From Dendrophyllia cribrosa (lineage: Eukaryota > Cnidaria > Anthozoa > Scleractinia > Dendrophylliidae), in NCBI GenBank assembly GCA_024195265.1, contig JAJLRJ010000011.1, positions 19,402,927 through 19,466,926 on the forward strand: a stretch of DNA of 64,000 nucleotides, written 5' to 3'. A program made the translations under genes and the position numbers. The notes beneath the pieces are model-generated. The model did no database searches. It was not told the origin of the DNA and worked only from the letters and a program-made list of their open reading frames with translations. Shown piece after piece: positions 62,701 to 63,352 of this stretch; position 1 is the first letter of the stretch; each line of letters begins with the position of its first letter.

Positions 62701-63188
62701 ACTCGTTAATACAGCTTGAAATGACACCTGAGGACGCAACTGTTAATCTGATAATATTTATGAGATTTGGTAGCCGACCAACCATCCATGAACACGATCT
62801 GAATGGAACTGTATCCAGAAAAGAGATATGCATTTGGACAAGAATGCATGGAAAAATCGACTGGAAACGACTTTGCTCTCCAAACGGAATAAACGCTATT
62901 CAGTTTTTAGCACAGAAAGCTGGAAAGTATTATGTCGAGGTGCGAGGTCATGAAGGTCTTATAAAATCTCATCAGAGGCAGAAACGGTCATGTTTTGGAC
63001 ATGGAAGGCAAAAGCGATCGTGCGTCGATGTAAAAAGTCCCCCTCCTACCCCAAGTCAGATGAAAAGTTTAAGTGTTGTGCCTGCGTATGATCCAAGCAC
63101 CGATCACAACTACACTTTGCGAGTGGCCCTGGCAAGTTGTGTTTATTGGTCAGATGATCGTCAGATGTGGACAACAGAGGGTTGTCAG
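1..63188 (+). CDS. Polycystin-1-like (PKD1L family) gene, extracellular half, 12 exons, open at both ends
   Basis: Joining 1-136, 400-538, 4071-4424, 7330-7383, 12956-13330, 42871-43279, 43735-44311, 46200-46376, 53984-54109, 57199-57381, 60146-60394 and 62463-63188 gives 3,504 nt (1,168 codons) in one uninterrupted frame. Every join has an AG acceptor and GT donor except one GC donor. Domain order is F5/8 type C, Thr/Ser-rich stalk, D8C (uromodulin/GP2-like), REJ, GAIN, first half of GPS. Families with REJ and GPS are polycystin-1-like: large 11-TM proteins with a PLAT domain and a TRP-like channel core that pair with polycystin-2 channels at membranes or cilia. Signal peptide, PLAT and membrane part are outside the window. 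PKD1L2-like is the nearest name I would give, but paralogue assignment from the ectodomain alone is inference. About 95% of the locus is intron. Confidence 0.88.
400..538 (+). CDS. PKD1L exon B: F5/8 type C domain, C-terminal part
   Basis: The acceptor TTGATTCAG ends at 399. The exon reads EFVGNTDRDTVVHHKL, then ARYIRFRPTAW and MRVELYGC. These are the hallmark last strands of an F5/8C domain: N.D......., 'ARYIR..P..W' and terminal 'RVELYGC', whose Cys normally pairs with an N-terminal Cys. Donor GT is at 539-540. The exon starts in phase 0 and ends in phase 1, which fits the next exon. Confidence 0.9.
612..849. mobile_element. MITE with degenerate TIRs
   Basis: The left end TCAGTGTTTTTCAAAGAGTT and the inverted right end (CACTGTAATTTTCCAAAGAG when reversed) share the CAAAGAGTTAAAAT core. 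Internal copies of GGAGTTATTTTAA and related words give the element a subrepeat structure. It sits in the intron after exon B. No coding capacity. Confidence 0.55.
1004..2569. mobile_element. 1.57-kb TIR element, non-autonomous or decayed
   Basis: ATGCATCAGTCAATTCCAC at 1004-1022 recurs as its exact reverse complement ending at 2566. Subterminal GC-rich words (CCCGGGGGTGGGGCATT) occur near both ends, at 1073 and 2001, on the AT-rich intron background. A target-site duplication is not clear. An ORF at about 1109-1200 (EELYGKDEKFLADWLVRQG) ends at AAAG/GTGTTT and may be a TE exon; I do not recognise its family. A perfect 20-bp hairpin lies inside at 1369-1410. Confidence 0.55.
1369..1410. repeat. 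Perfect 20-bp inverted repeat with 2-nt loop
   Basis: Arm 1369-1388 (AAAAGACTAGCAACAGTCTT) is the exact reverse complement of 1391-1410, with only TT between. The stem is in the interior of the 1.57-kb TIR element. Confidence 0.9.
4071..4424 (+). CDS. PKD1L exon C: Thr/Ser-rich mucin-like stalk
   Basis: After the acceptor ATAG (4067-4070) 118 codons stay open in phase 1 to phase 1. The content is dominated by Thr, Ser and Ala (for example QLKTTTSTEST, TVAATTTLSSAG, TELLTTIP), as in O-glycosylated stalks. Donor G/GTAAGA is at 4425. The reading includes a run of Phe codons (about 4362-4375) made by a T tract that ends in TTCCAG, which is itself a strong acceptor. The alternative exon 4380-4424 (45 nt, 15 codons) is also in phase, so the first 103 codons may be alternatively spliced. 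Confidence 0.7.
4481..4553 (+). repeat. Short direct duplication, copy 1 (partner 7188-7253)
   Basis: About 70 bp starting GACCTATCTTGGAACGTTTG recur at 7188-7253 with few changes. The first copy follows exon C by 57 bp; the second precedes exon D by about 75 bp. Confidence 0.75.
4687..4825. mobile_element. Palindromic MITE, 38-bp arms
   Basis: Arms 4687-4724 and 4788-4825 are reverse complements at 37 of 38 positions (CAATACTCTGACAAATTTAT...). The spacer is 63 nt. No ORF. Confidence 0.75.
4925..5084 (+). repeat. (CCTT)n microsatellite, about 40 copies
   Basis: An uninterrupted CCTT tract of about 160 bp. It is a homopurine/homopyrimidine mirror tract. The matching place in the other duplication copy (40425-40437) has only CCATCCATCCATC, so the expansion is specific to this copy. 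ORFs through it (poly-PSFL or poly-KEGR) are not genes. Confidence 0.95.
6199..6568. mobile_element. 370-bp Harbinger-type MITE, TAA target duplication
   Basis: Ends are GGGGCCGATTGCACGG at 6199 and, reversed, GGGGCCCATTGCACGCG from 6568. Both continue into GAATTTCAGCCCGG. TAA flanks both sides (6196-6198, 6569-6571). The paralogous region at about 42575-42583 has a single TAA and no insert, confirming the boundaries. The interior repeats GGGCTGAAAT words. A 3-bp TWA duplication is typical of PIF/Harbinger elements. Confidence 0.85.
7188..7253 (+). repeat. Short direct duplication, copy 2 (partner 4481-4553)
   Basis: See the partner copy after exon C. This copy reads GACCTATCTTGAAACGTTTG and lies upstream of exon D. 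Confidence 0.75.
7330..7383 (+). CDS. PKD1L exon D: 18-codon Ser/Pro/Thr-rich linker
   Basis: The acceptor TTCCAG ends at 7329 and donor GTAAGA begins at 7384. The 54-nt exon is phase 1 to 1 and reads AITPMASSSHVPSTASYP (with one base from the previous exon), continuing the low-complexity stalk. It is too short to be recognised by itself. It is called because of its splice sites, its composition and the exact phase match with both neighbours. Confidence 0.6.
7523..7962. mobile_element. Outer inverted-repeat element enclosing another MITE
   Basis: About 44 bp at 7523-7566 (GTGAAACCATAGTTAATAGA...) return inverted at 7917-7962 with one or two mismatches. The inner 183-bp palindrome lies between them, so this looks like a MITE that received a second one. 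Confidence 0.6.
7655..7837. mobile_element. 183-bp near-perfect palindromic MITE
   Basis: Almost the whole element folds on itself. It begins GGGTGCGTTCCTTTGGGATG and ends with the inverse. Both halves carry GATCCGGATCCGGATC. The flanks carry CAA (7652-7654 and 7838-7840), a possible 3-bp target duplication of Harbinger type. Confidence 0.8.
8003..8093 (+). repeat. (CATA)n microsatellite
   Basis: About 22 copies of CATA with two CATG variants. It forms the 3' tail of the adjoining minus-strand LINE fragment. Confidence 0.95.
8003..9105 (-). mobile_element. LINE 3' end with (TATG)n tail, degenerate
   Basis: On the minus strand, 9105-8830 reads LQFCKSYLKVCNK...LVRFPLIIDANK, and 8400-8280 reads FSPSSPLYKTIRLWNSLESF. 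Both are C-terminal non-LTR retroelement signatures ('GRFPL..D', 'LYK..RLWNSL'). It closes with GGGGAGACAATAAAGTA and a (TATG)n tail, seen as (CATA)n at 8003-8093 on the + strand. Stops and frameshifts are frequent. The segment 8560-8810 fits less well and may be an insertion. Confidence 0.6.
9106..11500. other. Intron sequence, mostly unrecognised
   Basis: Apart from the short telomere-like tract (9955-9977) I see no gene or clear element. A CpG-richer patch (10140-10320) contains TGACGTCA at 10209-10216, a perfect CRE/ATF-type octamer, with TGACGTCG close by. It could be regulatory, but nothing else shows a promoter there. Confidence 0.4.
9955..9977 (+). repeat. Interstitial telomere-like repeat (CCCTAA)n
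   Basis: CCTAACCCTAACCCTAACCC then TAA, nearly four units of the C-strand telomere repeat found in cnidarians and most animals. It lies inside an intron, so it is not a chromosome end. Confidence 0.9.
11505..11695 (-). mobile_element. hAT 3'-end fragment, related to 44760-44945
   Basis: The stretch around CCTCTAAAACGCCATTTCCTG and GAGACTCGAAAAG matches the terminal region of the hAT copy at 44703-45793 in the same orientation. The terminal inverted repeat itself is not recognisable here. Confidence 0.55.
11761..11782 (+). repeat. (TAA)n microsatellite
   Basis: Seven units of TAA/ATA in an AT-rich stretch between two hAT remnants. Confidence 0.85.
11879..12214 (-). pseudogene. hAT transposase C-terminal fragment
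   Basis: On the minus strand the frame reads LRSTMKEDRLSGLELMHIHK. It matches the end of the hAT dimerisation region ('LRSTM.EDRL..LALMHIH') in ZMYM/ZNF862-like domesticated and free hAT transposases. Only about 40 residues are recognisable. The catalytic part is missing, so it is inactive debris. Confidence 0.7.
12956..13330 (+). CDS. PKD1L exon E: D8C (uromodulin/GP2/OIT3-like) domain
   Basis: The acceptor CATAG ends at 12955 and the donor GTCAGT starts at 13331; 125 codons, phase 1 to 1. It reads APNPCRSYTILNTYDRSVGN, CDQKDFTKGWYRFTGAAG, MPTKCVPMNHCGTEAPGWLN, then GLHPTV.EG...RKVCFHWS..CC.W....IKNCG.YFVYEL and PVC.LRYCG. The 'W YRF.G.AG..MP..CV....CGT..PGWL.G.HP' pattern and about ten cysteines are diagnostic of the D8C domain before ZP modules in uromodulin and GP2. 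One exon encodes the whole domain with symmetrical phases, which favours exon shuffling. Confidence 0.88.
13728..13758 (+). repeat. T31 tract: poly(A) tail of minus-strand LINE
   Basis: Thirty-one T on the + strand. Read on the minus strand, AATAAAACC and then poly(A) follow the minisatellite, as expected at the 3' end of a retrotransposed LINE copy. Confidence 0.75.
13783..20426 (+). repeat. 6.6-kb minisatellite, 23-bp unit, about 289 copies
   Basis: The unit is ACTACTTACAATA-Y-GATA-Y-TTAC (23 bp, Y = C or T). The first unit starts at 13783 and the last full start is at 20407, exactly 288 x 23 bases later, so there is no net insertion or deletion. Almost all variation is at the two Y sites, giving four unit types. 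Rare others are TTGCAAT near 14710, AATAGGA near 15727 and TTAAACT near 13806. Only one G occurs per unit on the + strand. Tandem ORFs of 77-123 codons are a by-product (3 units = 23 codons; C at the first Y removes a TGA). It sits between the coding part and poly(A) tail of a minus-strand LINE. Confidence 0.97.
20427..21370. other. LINE 3' region and unrecognised inserts
   Basis: Minus-strand 20640-20430 leads directly into the minisatellite and is probably LINE 3' UTR. 20935-21055 is a copy of the dispersed repeat also found at 37751-37922 and 39009-39170 (shared CTATTACGGTTTGATTATGC). 21110-21370 contains repeated GGAAATTTTTGCGG-like words. These inserts separate the LINE reverse transcriptase from its 3' end. 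Confidence 0.45.
21370..22258 (-). pseudogene. L1/Tx1-like LINE ORF2: linker and early reverse transcriptase
   Basis: The minus strand reads GAIIRSKEQWIELGEKQTKY, then ILRECRDFYRNLYSAEQVYL and FECQEALSQMQSGKS, the segment between endonuclease and RT in L1/Tx1-like LINEs. Further on come AAVISLDQEKAFDRV (the RT 'D.EKAFD' block) and ERGVRQGCPL ('G.RQGCPLSP'). Frames shift several times. The endonuclease and the RT catalytic YADD are not found, so this copy is deleted internally and dead. Confidence 0.75.
22606..23032. mobile_element. MITE with CCCGGG..GTACTC ends, nested in LINE ORF1
   Basis: Left end CCCGGG...GGTACTC and right end GGGAGTACCCCCCGGG are inverted. The interior carries 32-bp tandem units around ATGGTACCCCTTTCATATAC (22690-22800) and degenerate relatives (CTTCAACTCGTGAAATCCC) to 22990. 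The ORF1 reading of the minus-strand LINE is interrupted exactly over this stretch. Confidence 0.65.
22609..22642 (+). repeat. G34 homopolymer
   Basis: Thirty-four G in the terminal repeat of the MITE. The length may be affected by sequencing. Confidence 0.85.
24351..24843 (-). mobile_element. LINE 3' end with (GAT)n tail
   Basis: The minus strand from 24800 reads LSPLYLRRIFTNISNIHTHN, then RNSESNCYIPRPRTEYAKGS and LHYRGSVLWNKIPLEIRQ, a typical C-terminal LINE block ('THNLR.S....P...T...K.S..YRG..LWN.LP'). It ends in (GAT)n, visible as (ATC)n at 24353-24401 on the + strand. 5' truncated. Confidence 0.7.
24913..25935 (-). mobile_element. CR1/jockey-like LINE reverse transcriptase, C-terminal part, interrupted
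   Basis: The minus strand starts at the RT catalytic box RLFADDALLYG (25920), followed by WQMKFNQSKCKVF and KLKWSDHVSLVSA. After the MITE comes TALVRPKLEYACAAWDPHL, then IERVQRKAARFCSQNCSRYA, and it ends NCLPEEIVNSSSLDIFKSKL. This is the thumb and C-terminal region of CR1/L2/jockey-type elements. 5' truncated, with a 158-bp MITE at 25381-25538. Confidence 0.8.
25381..25538. mobile_element. 158-bp MITE nested in the CR1-like LINE
   Basis: TIRs CTAATTCAAAAAAGGTTGCT (left) and, inverted, CTAATTCAATAAAGGTTGCT (right), about 25 bp. Internal CCAATGACCAATTA repeats. Flanks are GTATACAC and GTATATGC, suggesting duplication of a GTATA-type target. Removing it joins the LINE frame as KEIAYTALVRP. Confidence 0.85.
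25940..27300. other. Intron sequence with one MITE
   Basis: No gene seen. It holds a (TA)n run at 26288-26300, the MITE 26577-26978 and ATT-rich sequence before 27300. Confidence 0.5.
26577..26978. mobile_element. 402-bp MITE with about 45-bp TIRs
   Basis: The left end GGCCCGGTTCAGACGCCGTA and the inverted right end GGCCCGTTTCAGACGTCGCA continue into CTTCACATGAGCCGTACCTA. The interior has repeated CGGCTCAGCCG and GAGACGCCG words. No clear target duplication. No ORF. Confidence 0.85.
27318..28394 (+). CDS. First open segment of the XPG-like pseudogene (358 codons)
   Basis: ATG 27318 to TAG at about 28394. N-terminal Cys/His modules (27324-27480 and 27600-27820) are followed by a basic KKRKIGRP stretch (27872-27895) that could be a nuclear localisation signal or AT-hook-like motif (GRP), and then by helical sequence. 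The stop comes from a 5-bp insertion (GGCTAGGG context at 28389); the next frame continues GQAIVQSARPRV. Confidence 0.6.
   Translation: MDEQCNHCAICKQTVNKDGIALTNKGSEGVNRASQERGDAILTAPGALVHTDCRRNYCRPSSIRKAKRLEEEAGHTPRFLRSRERSSKRPFYFKTDCFFCGTEIDAEEEGKRSRDVYRVSTLEMQESVLRACEARGDDWAEVVRARVLHVNDLPAADAVYHHACSVQFRTKMQMPRHFSSDQPDFKKRKIGRPQAQETNDAFMKVMRYLQENDDENMTVSDLVEKMREYLGESARSAYSNRYMKAKIEEYFAANIIITNINGKSNVVTFRKTAASILEEFHKKQKDHADPEQEKLDIITTAAKLIRSDIKLVETSNENYPLVETGVEKHVDFLPLTLKLFLEGILVVKNADIKLASIG
29685..29721 (+). repeat. C37 homopolymer inside a pseudogene exon
   Basis: Thirty-seven C in the stretch 29635-29742, which otherwise is bounded by an acceptor ATACAG and a donor CA/GTAAGT. TGA codons precede it in the expected frame. 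Confidence 0.85.
29835..31513 (+). CDS. Last open segment of the XPG-like pseudogene: nuclease-like fold
   Basis: Acceptor TCTTCGCAG ends at 29834. The frame is open for about 559 codons: ADESTTEPSSAESNNGQESV, a helical middle (LHLQVVSQMLPYFAASGHNL and others), then VQYVLDGGAFLHRVPWPRQV, VVVFDGYDNKPSTKSM, CNTIQAEGDADVLIVKTAVE and VGDDTDLIVLLCYFT. Four acidic clusters in this order match FEN/XPG-type catalytic pockets. It stops 20 codons later (RQSKV), where the DIRS-like element begins, so the natural C-terminus is lost. Confidence 0.65.
31515..31848 (-). pseudogene. DIRS tyrosine recombinase, N-terminal part only
   Basis: Minus strand AAEEIIMASWRSGTGKQYHS and YLGRWEKLCAQN form the core-binding domain of a DIRS tyrosine recombinase. 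It continues as SAINTARSALSSVLTIPGNV and FGNHPLVARFFKGVFELRPS. The catalytic domain is absent; sequence switches at about 31515 to the XPG-like pseudogene. Confidence 0.7.
31817..32082. repeat. Large inverted repeat (115-bp arms, 36-bp spacer) in the DIRS-like element
   Basis: 31817-31931 and 31968-32082 are reverse complements with about seven mismatches. The outer ends (AGGGTCCAGAGGA) lie in DIRS coding sequence. The spacer itself has GGCACG/CGTGCC. It interrupts the frame between RNase H and recombinase. Confidence 0.9.
32429..33956 (-). pseudogene. DIRS-like reverse transcriptase and RNase H
   Basis: From 33956: RT fingers and palm to SVPIATS, one TAA at about 33455, then RKYLKFSWKRTLYQFTCLPN, catalytic YIDD at about 33310, and thumb. 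RNase H follows with CTLTTDASNKGWGAVYDN (catalytic D), then after a frameshift INYLELLAVFLGLKAFC and DNTCAVAIINHMSTNHSEQL, ending HIAGKCNVEADQASR. The order and motifs agree with the family; two or three lesions make it non-functional. Confidence 0.75.
33847..34239 (-). CDS. DIRS-like gag, C-terminal ORF
   Basis: Reads RKADLHLANMQQVLQKATFA, then LVGHVVSEISSMRRDQLRPS and CSNNVPRSSKLLFGADLAKQ. The 'SS..LFG.DL.K.' ending is frequent at the end of DIRS gag proteins. It overlaps the following RT frame, as in other DIRS elements. Confidence 0.6.
   Translation of the reverse strand: MNAAKRKADLHLANMQQVLQKATFAIVTSCDKLLAVKTKIETKEMVTDGIDAIALVGHVVSEISSMRRDQLRPSLKPEFQTICSNNVPRSSKLLFGADLAKQIRDAKETSLISQTVGAYTKHDRNRNGLA
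34390..34848 (-). CDS. DIRS-like gag, N-terminal ORF (152 codons)
   Basis: MTSEHVDTVLSSEGSPDENS, a helical segment (ALRQLNTNMGTMTELLTEVC) and a long charged Ser/Arg/Glu-rich region with basic patches (RQKRRSVSPSSDESSDQEHE). It resembles low-complexity gag-like proteins of DIRS elements. A stop at 34390 separates it from the next gag segment. Confidence 0.6.
   Translation of the reverse strand: MTSEHVDTVLSSEGSPDENSNPPGREQNIESALRQLNTNMGTMTELLTEVCARLPTRDIDARHEVRSSSQSPPGTGQTRQKRRSVSPSSDESSDQEHEPRRKSRREDDSISVHATDDDVAQLLPGPSVPAKVTDKSDDASEDELLKELVASL
34860..35500. other. Unrecognised sequence upstream of the DIRS-like gag
   Basis: Likely includes the 5' leader of the DIRS-like element on the minus strand, but terminal repeats were not identified. 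GCATGCGCATGC at 35082-35093 is a short palindrome. Confidence 0.3.
35509..35700. mobile_element. Tigger/pogo-like terminal repeat fragment
   Basis: CAGTCGAACCTGTATATAAC followed by several TATTAAGCGGCCACC words (35533, 35552, 35616, 35632). This combination is characteristic of the ends of Tigger/pogo-type mariner elements. Only end sequence is present. A foldback element was inserted at one of its TTAA sites. Confidence 0.55.
35704..37412. mobile_element. 1.7-kb foldback element with about 790-bp arms
   Basis: Left arm 35704-36497 returns inverted at 36634-37412, leaving a spacer of about 136 bp. The end GGTGGCTCGACTGGG follows TTAA (35700-35703). The right end has lost its last bases (GAGCCATG). 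Mirror ORFs (MRAFSNKIGLNIFHQKFKDS) occur in both arms, 35996-36193 + and 36939-37136 -, differing at three residues. They are probably not protein-coding. Arm sequence also occurs in the element at 61881-62397. Confidence 0.9.
37751..39170 (+). mobile_element. Myb/SANT-like unit between direct repeats
   Basis: Direct repeats of about 165 bp at 37751-37922 and 39009-39170 (start GCTCTCATGATTATGCAATA) flank a Myb/SANT-like ORF. A partial third copy at 20935-21055 shows the repeat is dispersed. Nature of the unit unknown; LTR-like TG..CA ends are not evident. Confidence 0.5.
37935..38473 (+). pseudogene. Myb/SANT-like DNA-binding protein fragment, frameshifted
   Basis: The ORF begins METSKTIEKCIKKMKYLIDR and YKEAKEWNRKQSGGSKKQSL; 'KK.K.L...YKEAK..N..SG......F...ID..LG' is the last helix region of Myb/SANT-like domains seen in Harbinger-associated and host proteins. 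After a Ser/Ala-rich and Lys/Glu-rich region the frame shifts near 38285 to EEGEEEARREFRESMDTFKK, followed by a Gln/Met-rich end and TGA at 38471. The first helices are missing, so this is a 3' exon or pseudogene. Confidence 0.6.
39222..39316. repeat. Short TIR repeat (GTAGCCTGCGGACA ... GTTCGCAGGCCTAT)
   Basis: The ends are inverted copies around AGCCTGCG, with a GC-rich interior. A small MITE or part of one. Confidence 0.5.
41210..41903. mobile_element. 694-bp piggyBac-like MITE with TTAA target duplication
   Basis: Ends CCCTCGGAC and GTCCGAGGG, flanked by TTAA on both sides (41206-41209, 41904-41907). Copy 1 has the empty site CATCTTAAATCAAAG at about 5728-5742, with one TTAA. TTAA and CCC ends are the rule for piggyBac elements. 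A second palindrome is nested inside. Confidence 0.85.
41606..41773. mobile_element. Palindromic MITE nested in the TTAA element
   Basis: Arms around GGCCATGTTGGAGCACA (41673-41690) and its inverse (41726-41745) and outer GGTGGTTTnCAC words. CATGGCGGCCATG is self-complementary. Confidence 0.65.
42099..42234. mobile_element. 136-bp hAT-type MITE with 8-bp target duplication
   Basis: TIRs GGTAGTTTCTTGGTGTTGCG and, inverted, GGGTGTTTCTTGGTGTTGCG. AGTTATGC flanks both sides (42091-42098, 42235-42242). Copy 1 has no insert at about 5910. An 8-bp duplication indicates hAT. Confidence 0.85.
42386..42463 (-). mobile_element. LINE tail fragment with (ATT)n
   Basis: An insert of about 80 bp relative to copy 1: a TAA microsatellite next to AAGCATTTATTTATACACG. 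On the minus strand this is a short 3' LINE end with ATT tail, i.e. a heavily 5'-truncated insertion. Confidence 0.55.
42871..43279 (+). CDS. PKD1L exon F: REJ region, first part
   Basis: Acceptor TTTTGCAG (ends 42870), donor GTACGT (43280). The frame is phase 1 in, phase 2 out. It reads DGGISKKRPDLVAVIFGGAV, then ILRGPEDNLTMNGSLSYDPE...NFTWQY and later NATGPIITIETSFFHYNETV. 'SYDP......F.W' is the PKD/REJ-like strand pattern of receptor-for-egg-jelly regions. Several N-x-S/T sequons fit an extracellular location. It follows the previous exon across a 29.5-kb intron with the correct phase. Confidence 0.82.
43735..44311 (+). CDS. PKD1L exon G: REJ region, second part
   Basis: Acceptor TTTCAG ends at 43734 and donor GTAGGT is at 44312; 577 nt, phase 2 to 0. 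It reads CIVNCGPAVIPSVKWSTS and CQGSQCSDVTSYVWILYEK; then GGRDYRLAVFVGPAGG, GGKCSIAPASGIALETYFNL and SAPLTYQFQY, ending in VTVTDKDGASVRVVNVSVQ. The 'GG.C...P..G.AL.T.F...C..W....PL.Y.F' block is the classic core of REJ domains in polycystin-1, PKDREJ and PKD1L proteins. Confidence 0.9.
44703..45793 (-). mobile_element. 1.1-kb hAT element remnant with transposase C-terminus
   Basis: Ends CAGGGGCGGATCC (44703) and, inverted, CAGAGGCGGATCC (from 45793) are typical hAT TIRs. The minus strand encodes LSDETEGMLYWEKDLPFPKF, ACDEDAFPNIHRHLLIACIV and, after a shift, RSTMFEERFSDLAVIALHYS, the C-terminal hAT dimerisation part. It has frameshifts and lacks most of the transposase. No exact 8-bp target duplication (TTGATTAC versus GTTACTAT). 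Confidence 0.8.
45734..45757 (+). repeat. Poly-G tract in hAT end
   Basis: A run of more than 20 G close to the right TIR, followed by TTGCAACCCCCTCAACCCCTC. Confidence 0.8.
46200..46376 (+). CDS. PKD1L exon H: helical segment between REJ and GAIN
   Basis: Acceptor TTACAAG ends at 46199 and donor GTAAAG starts at 46377; 59 codons in phase 0 to 0, reading VLPGNNISSETVATWIVAND, then LLKKAVRSKDLKNAVEIANA. This helix-rich segment matches the beginning of the GAIN subdomain A in polycystin-1-like proteins, where alternating helices count numbers of 'A..AN.' turns. It has no catalytic role. It is supported by splice sites and phase. Confidence 0.75.
46377..49020. other. Intron sequence, no gene recognised
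   Basis: No recognisable coding region. 46660-46735 has degenerate AAAGTCGC-like subrepeats that recur inverted at 52510-52630. An ORF at 47976-48317 shows no family signature or splice context. Confidence 0.4.
49038..49416. mobile_element. 379-bp hAT-type MITE with TCTCG subrepeats
   Basis: Ends GGGGTATAGAATGGT and its exact inverse. The 8-bp target TTAAGGTA is duplicated at 49030-49037 and 49417-49424. The interior is built of about 20 copies of AGTCTCGAA/GTCTCGG words. Confidence 0.88.
49425..50270. other. Intron sequence, nothing recognised
   Basis: AT-rich, short random ORFs only. Confidence 0.4.
50279..52160. mobile_element. Possible degenerate element with AATTCCGGACA ends
   Basis: CCCCAATTCCGGACA at 50279 is met by the inverse TTTGTCCGGAATTAGGC at 52144-52160. 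Two more direct copies are inside (51252-51290). The interior shows no ORF of note. Cluster 51790-51900 repeats GTAGCCGCGTAGCC words. Confidence 0.4.
52923..53171. mobile_element. Two adjacent small palindromic MITEs
   Basis: First: CCCCCCAATACAAAGTTGAG (about 52922) with inverse near 52966-52990. Second (53052-53171): GGGCTGAGTTGTTCAAAG and TTCGAACAACTCGGCCCT, with internal CACTAATCCTGGATTAA and its inverse. Neither encodes protein. Confidence 0.7.
53172..53983. other. Intron sequence before exon I
   Basis: No element or gene recognised. It ends in a pyrimidine tract (TTTTTTTACAG). Confidence 0.5.
53984..54109 (+). CDS. PKD1L exon I: GAIN helical subdomain
   Basis: Acceptor TTTTTTTACAG ends at 53983, donor GTGAGT starts at 54110; 42 codons in phase 0 to 0. 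It reads INEVIVENIVSLQVNGLADL, then LQTSSVIGSATQDNNTVSVK. It fits the amphipathic helix repeat of GAIN subdomain A. A decayed RTE-like LINE occupies the intron just downstream. Confidence 0.72.
54120..57150 (-). mobile_element. RTE-like LINE, about 3 kb, heavily decayed
   Basis: On the minus strand from the right: DVKVRRGADIDSDHHLVIEE (end of an AP-type endonuclease, 56450-56390), KTWKGIAARRKVMQKLNKET, KQHNIGELYNIVKRKEGRNS, and RWKEHFQEVHVLNTPIPEI (linker before RT). Near the left end come RRKWRWIGHTFRRES (54520) and GYTWKIAKTVAKNGVCWRI (54360), the typical C-terminal 'RRWRWIGH.LR' and 'TW......A.NR..W'. Numerous stops. It fills the intron between exons I and J. Confidence 0.75.
57199..57381 (+). 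CDS. PKD1L exon J: GAIN helical subdomain, GC donor
   Basis: Acceptor TCATGTAG ends at 57198. In phase 0 it reads NDSLNAVISMTSLLTYKAQA, then PLIIKSAENLGTCLNNMLKT and ANIGDE. The best donor is GAG followed by GCAAGT (57382), a textbook GC-AG donor. A GT donor 21 nt further (57403, TTT/GTAAAA) is also in phase and would extend the exon by seven codons (ASRAIEF). Both choices are compatible with exon K. Confidence 0.72.
57420..58040. other. Intron sequence before the LINE
   Basis: No gene recognised; AT-rich. Confidence 0.4.
58043..58630 (+). pseudogene. LINE reverse transcriptase, C-terminal half
   Basis: 195 codons open from the catalytic YADD to TGA 58628-58630. Thumb and connection motifs agree with L1/Tx1-like RT. 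The N-terminal RT, endonuclease and ORF1 are absent, as after 5' truncation. Confidence 0.8.
58043..59895 (+). mobile_element. 5'-truncated L1/Tx1-like LINE with 3' UTR and A-rich tail
   Basis: It begins at the RT catalytic block QYADDTTAFVADLQSAENLF and CSGLEVNLSKTEGMWLG, continues through GRITILKSLALSKLVYNMSM and FLWGKKVKIKHKTMIGPKER, with a TGA at about 58628. After frame changes come RVWNNRFIRIEGCSVYYRQW, FQDGSFLTFYDFSSKFPIKT and the C-terminal CHLCTEKQTLKHLFVTCSHV zinc-binding box (59330-59390). The 3' UTR (59660-59880) ends TTTCAATAAA and an A-rich tail. A 22-nt stretch at 59824-59845 matches one minisatellite unit at 21 positions. Confidence 0.85.
60146..60394 (+). CDS. PKD1L exon K: GAIN domain, middle part
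   Basis: Acceptor TTATTTAG ends at 60145, donor GTATGA starts at 60395; 83 codons, phase 0 to 0. It reads GINVVKRCMKLVSNVSDAVL, then EVVIIRTINMTFALGRHTPA and FILPAESVVLVSRDTNTSFL. The 'F.LP......' and following short strands mark the switch from helical subdomain A to the beta-rich subdomain B of GAIN. Confidence 0.75.
60788..61111. mobile_element. 324-bp TTAA-flanked foldback MITE
   Basis: Ends GGAGGCTTGACTCAG and TGAGTCGAGCCTCC; the left flank is TTAA (60784-60787), the right CTAA. Inner arms (AGACATGCTTCGATTG... with inverse at 61020-61050) make it nearly fully palindromic. Related in its ends to the two GGTGGCTC elements. Confidence 0.8.
61346..61573. mobile_element. 228-bp MITE with TTA target duplication
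   Basis: TIR GGGTTGGTTTCCACTAGCAA and, inverted, GGGATGGTTTCCACTAGCAA. TTA flanks at 61343-61345 and 61574-61576. Interior rich in GGAAGCGGAATCGGAA-like words. Harbinger-type by target size. Confidence 0.85.
61881..62397. mobile_element. 517-bp TTAA-flanked element related to the 1.7-kb foldback
   Basis: TIR GGTGGCTCAACTG and CAGTTGAGCCACC with intact TTAA on both sides (61877-61880, 62398-62401). Its left 280 bp match the arm of the element at 35704, e.g. GGCTGATACTTCACTGT and TAGATTTGATTnACATCGGT. It ends 65 bp before exon L. Confidence 0.88.
62463..63188 (+). CDS. PKD1L exon L: GAIN beta subdomain and first half of the GPS motif
   Basis: Acceptor TGTTTGCAG ends at 62462 and donor GTAAGA starts at 63189; 242 codons in phase 0. 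It begins MVSMPFNPFTWDI, a join strand typical of PKD1L proteins ('NPFTWD'), and continues through long beta-strand segments to YTLRVALASCVYWSDDRQMW and TTEGC. 'C.YW......W...GC' is the first half of the GPS; the second half with the H-L/T autocleavage tripeptide must lie on the next exon outside the window. Two RQKRS sequences (about 62976-62990 and 63006-63020) precede the GPS. Confidence 0.88.
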
Positions 63189-63352
63189 GTAAGATTGAAC
63201 CAATGTAATCATGATCGATAAAACTAAAATATAATTAAACAAAGGTTCGGTGGTATTGCTGTTGATTGAGTGAACGATGTGAAGATACAAACTACTATAA
63301 CCTCCGCTACTCAAATACGAATTCTTTACAATGGACCAGTAACTTGTGTCAT

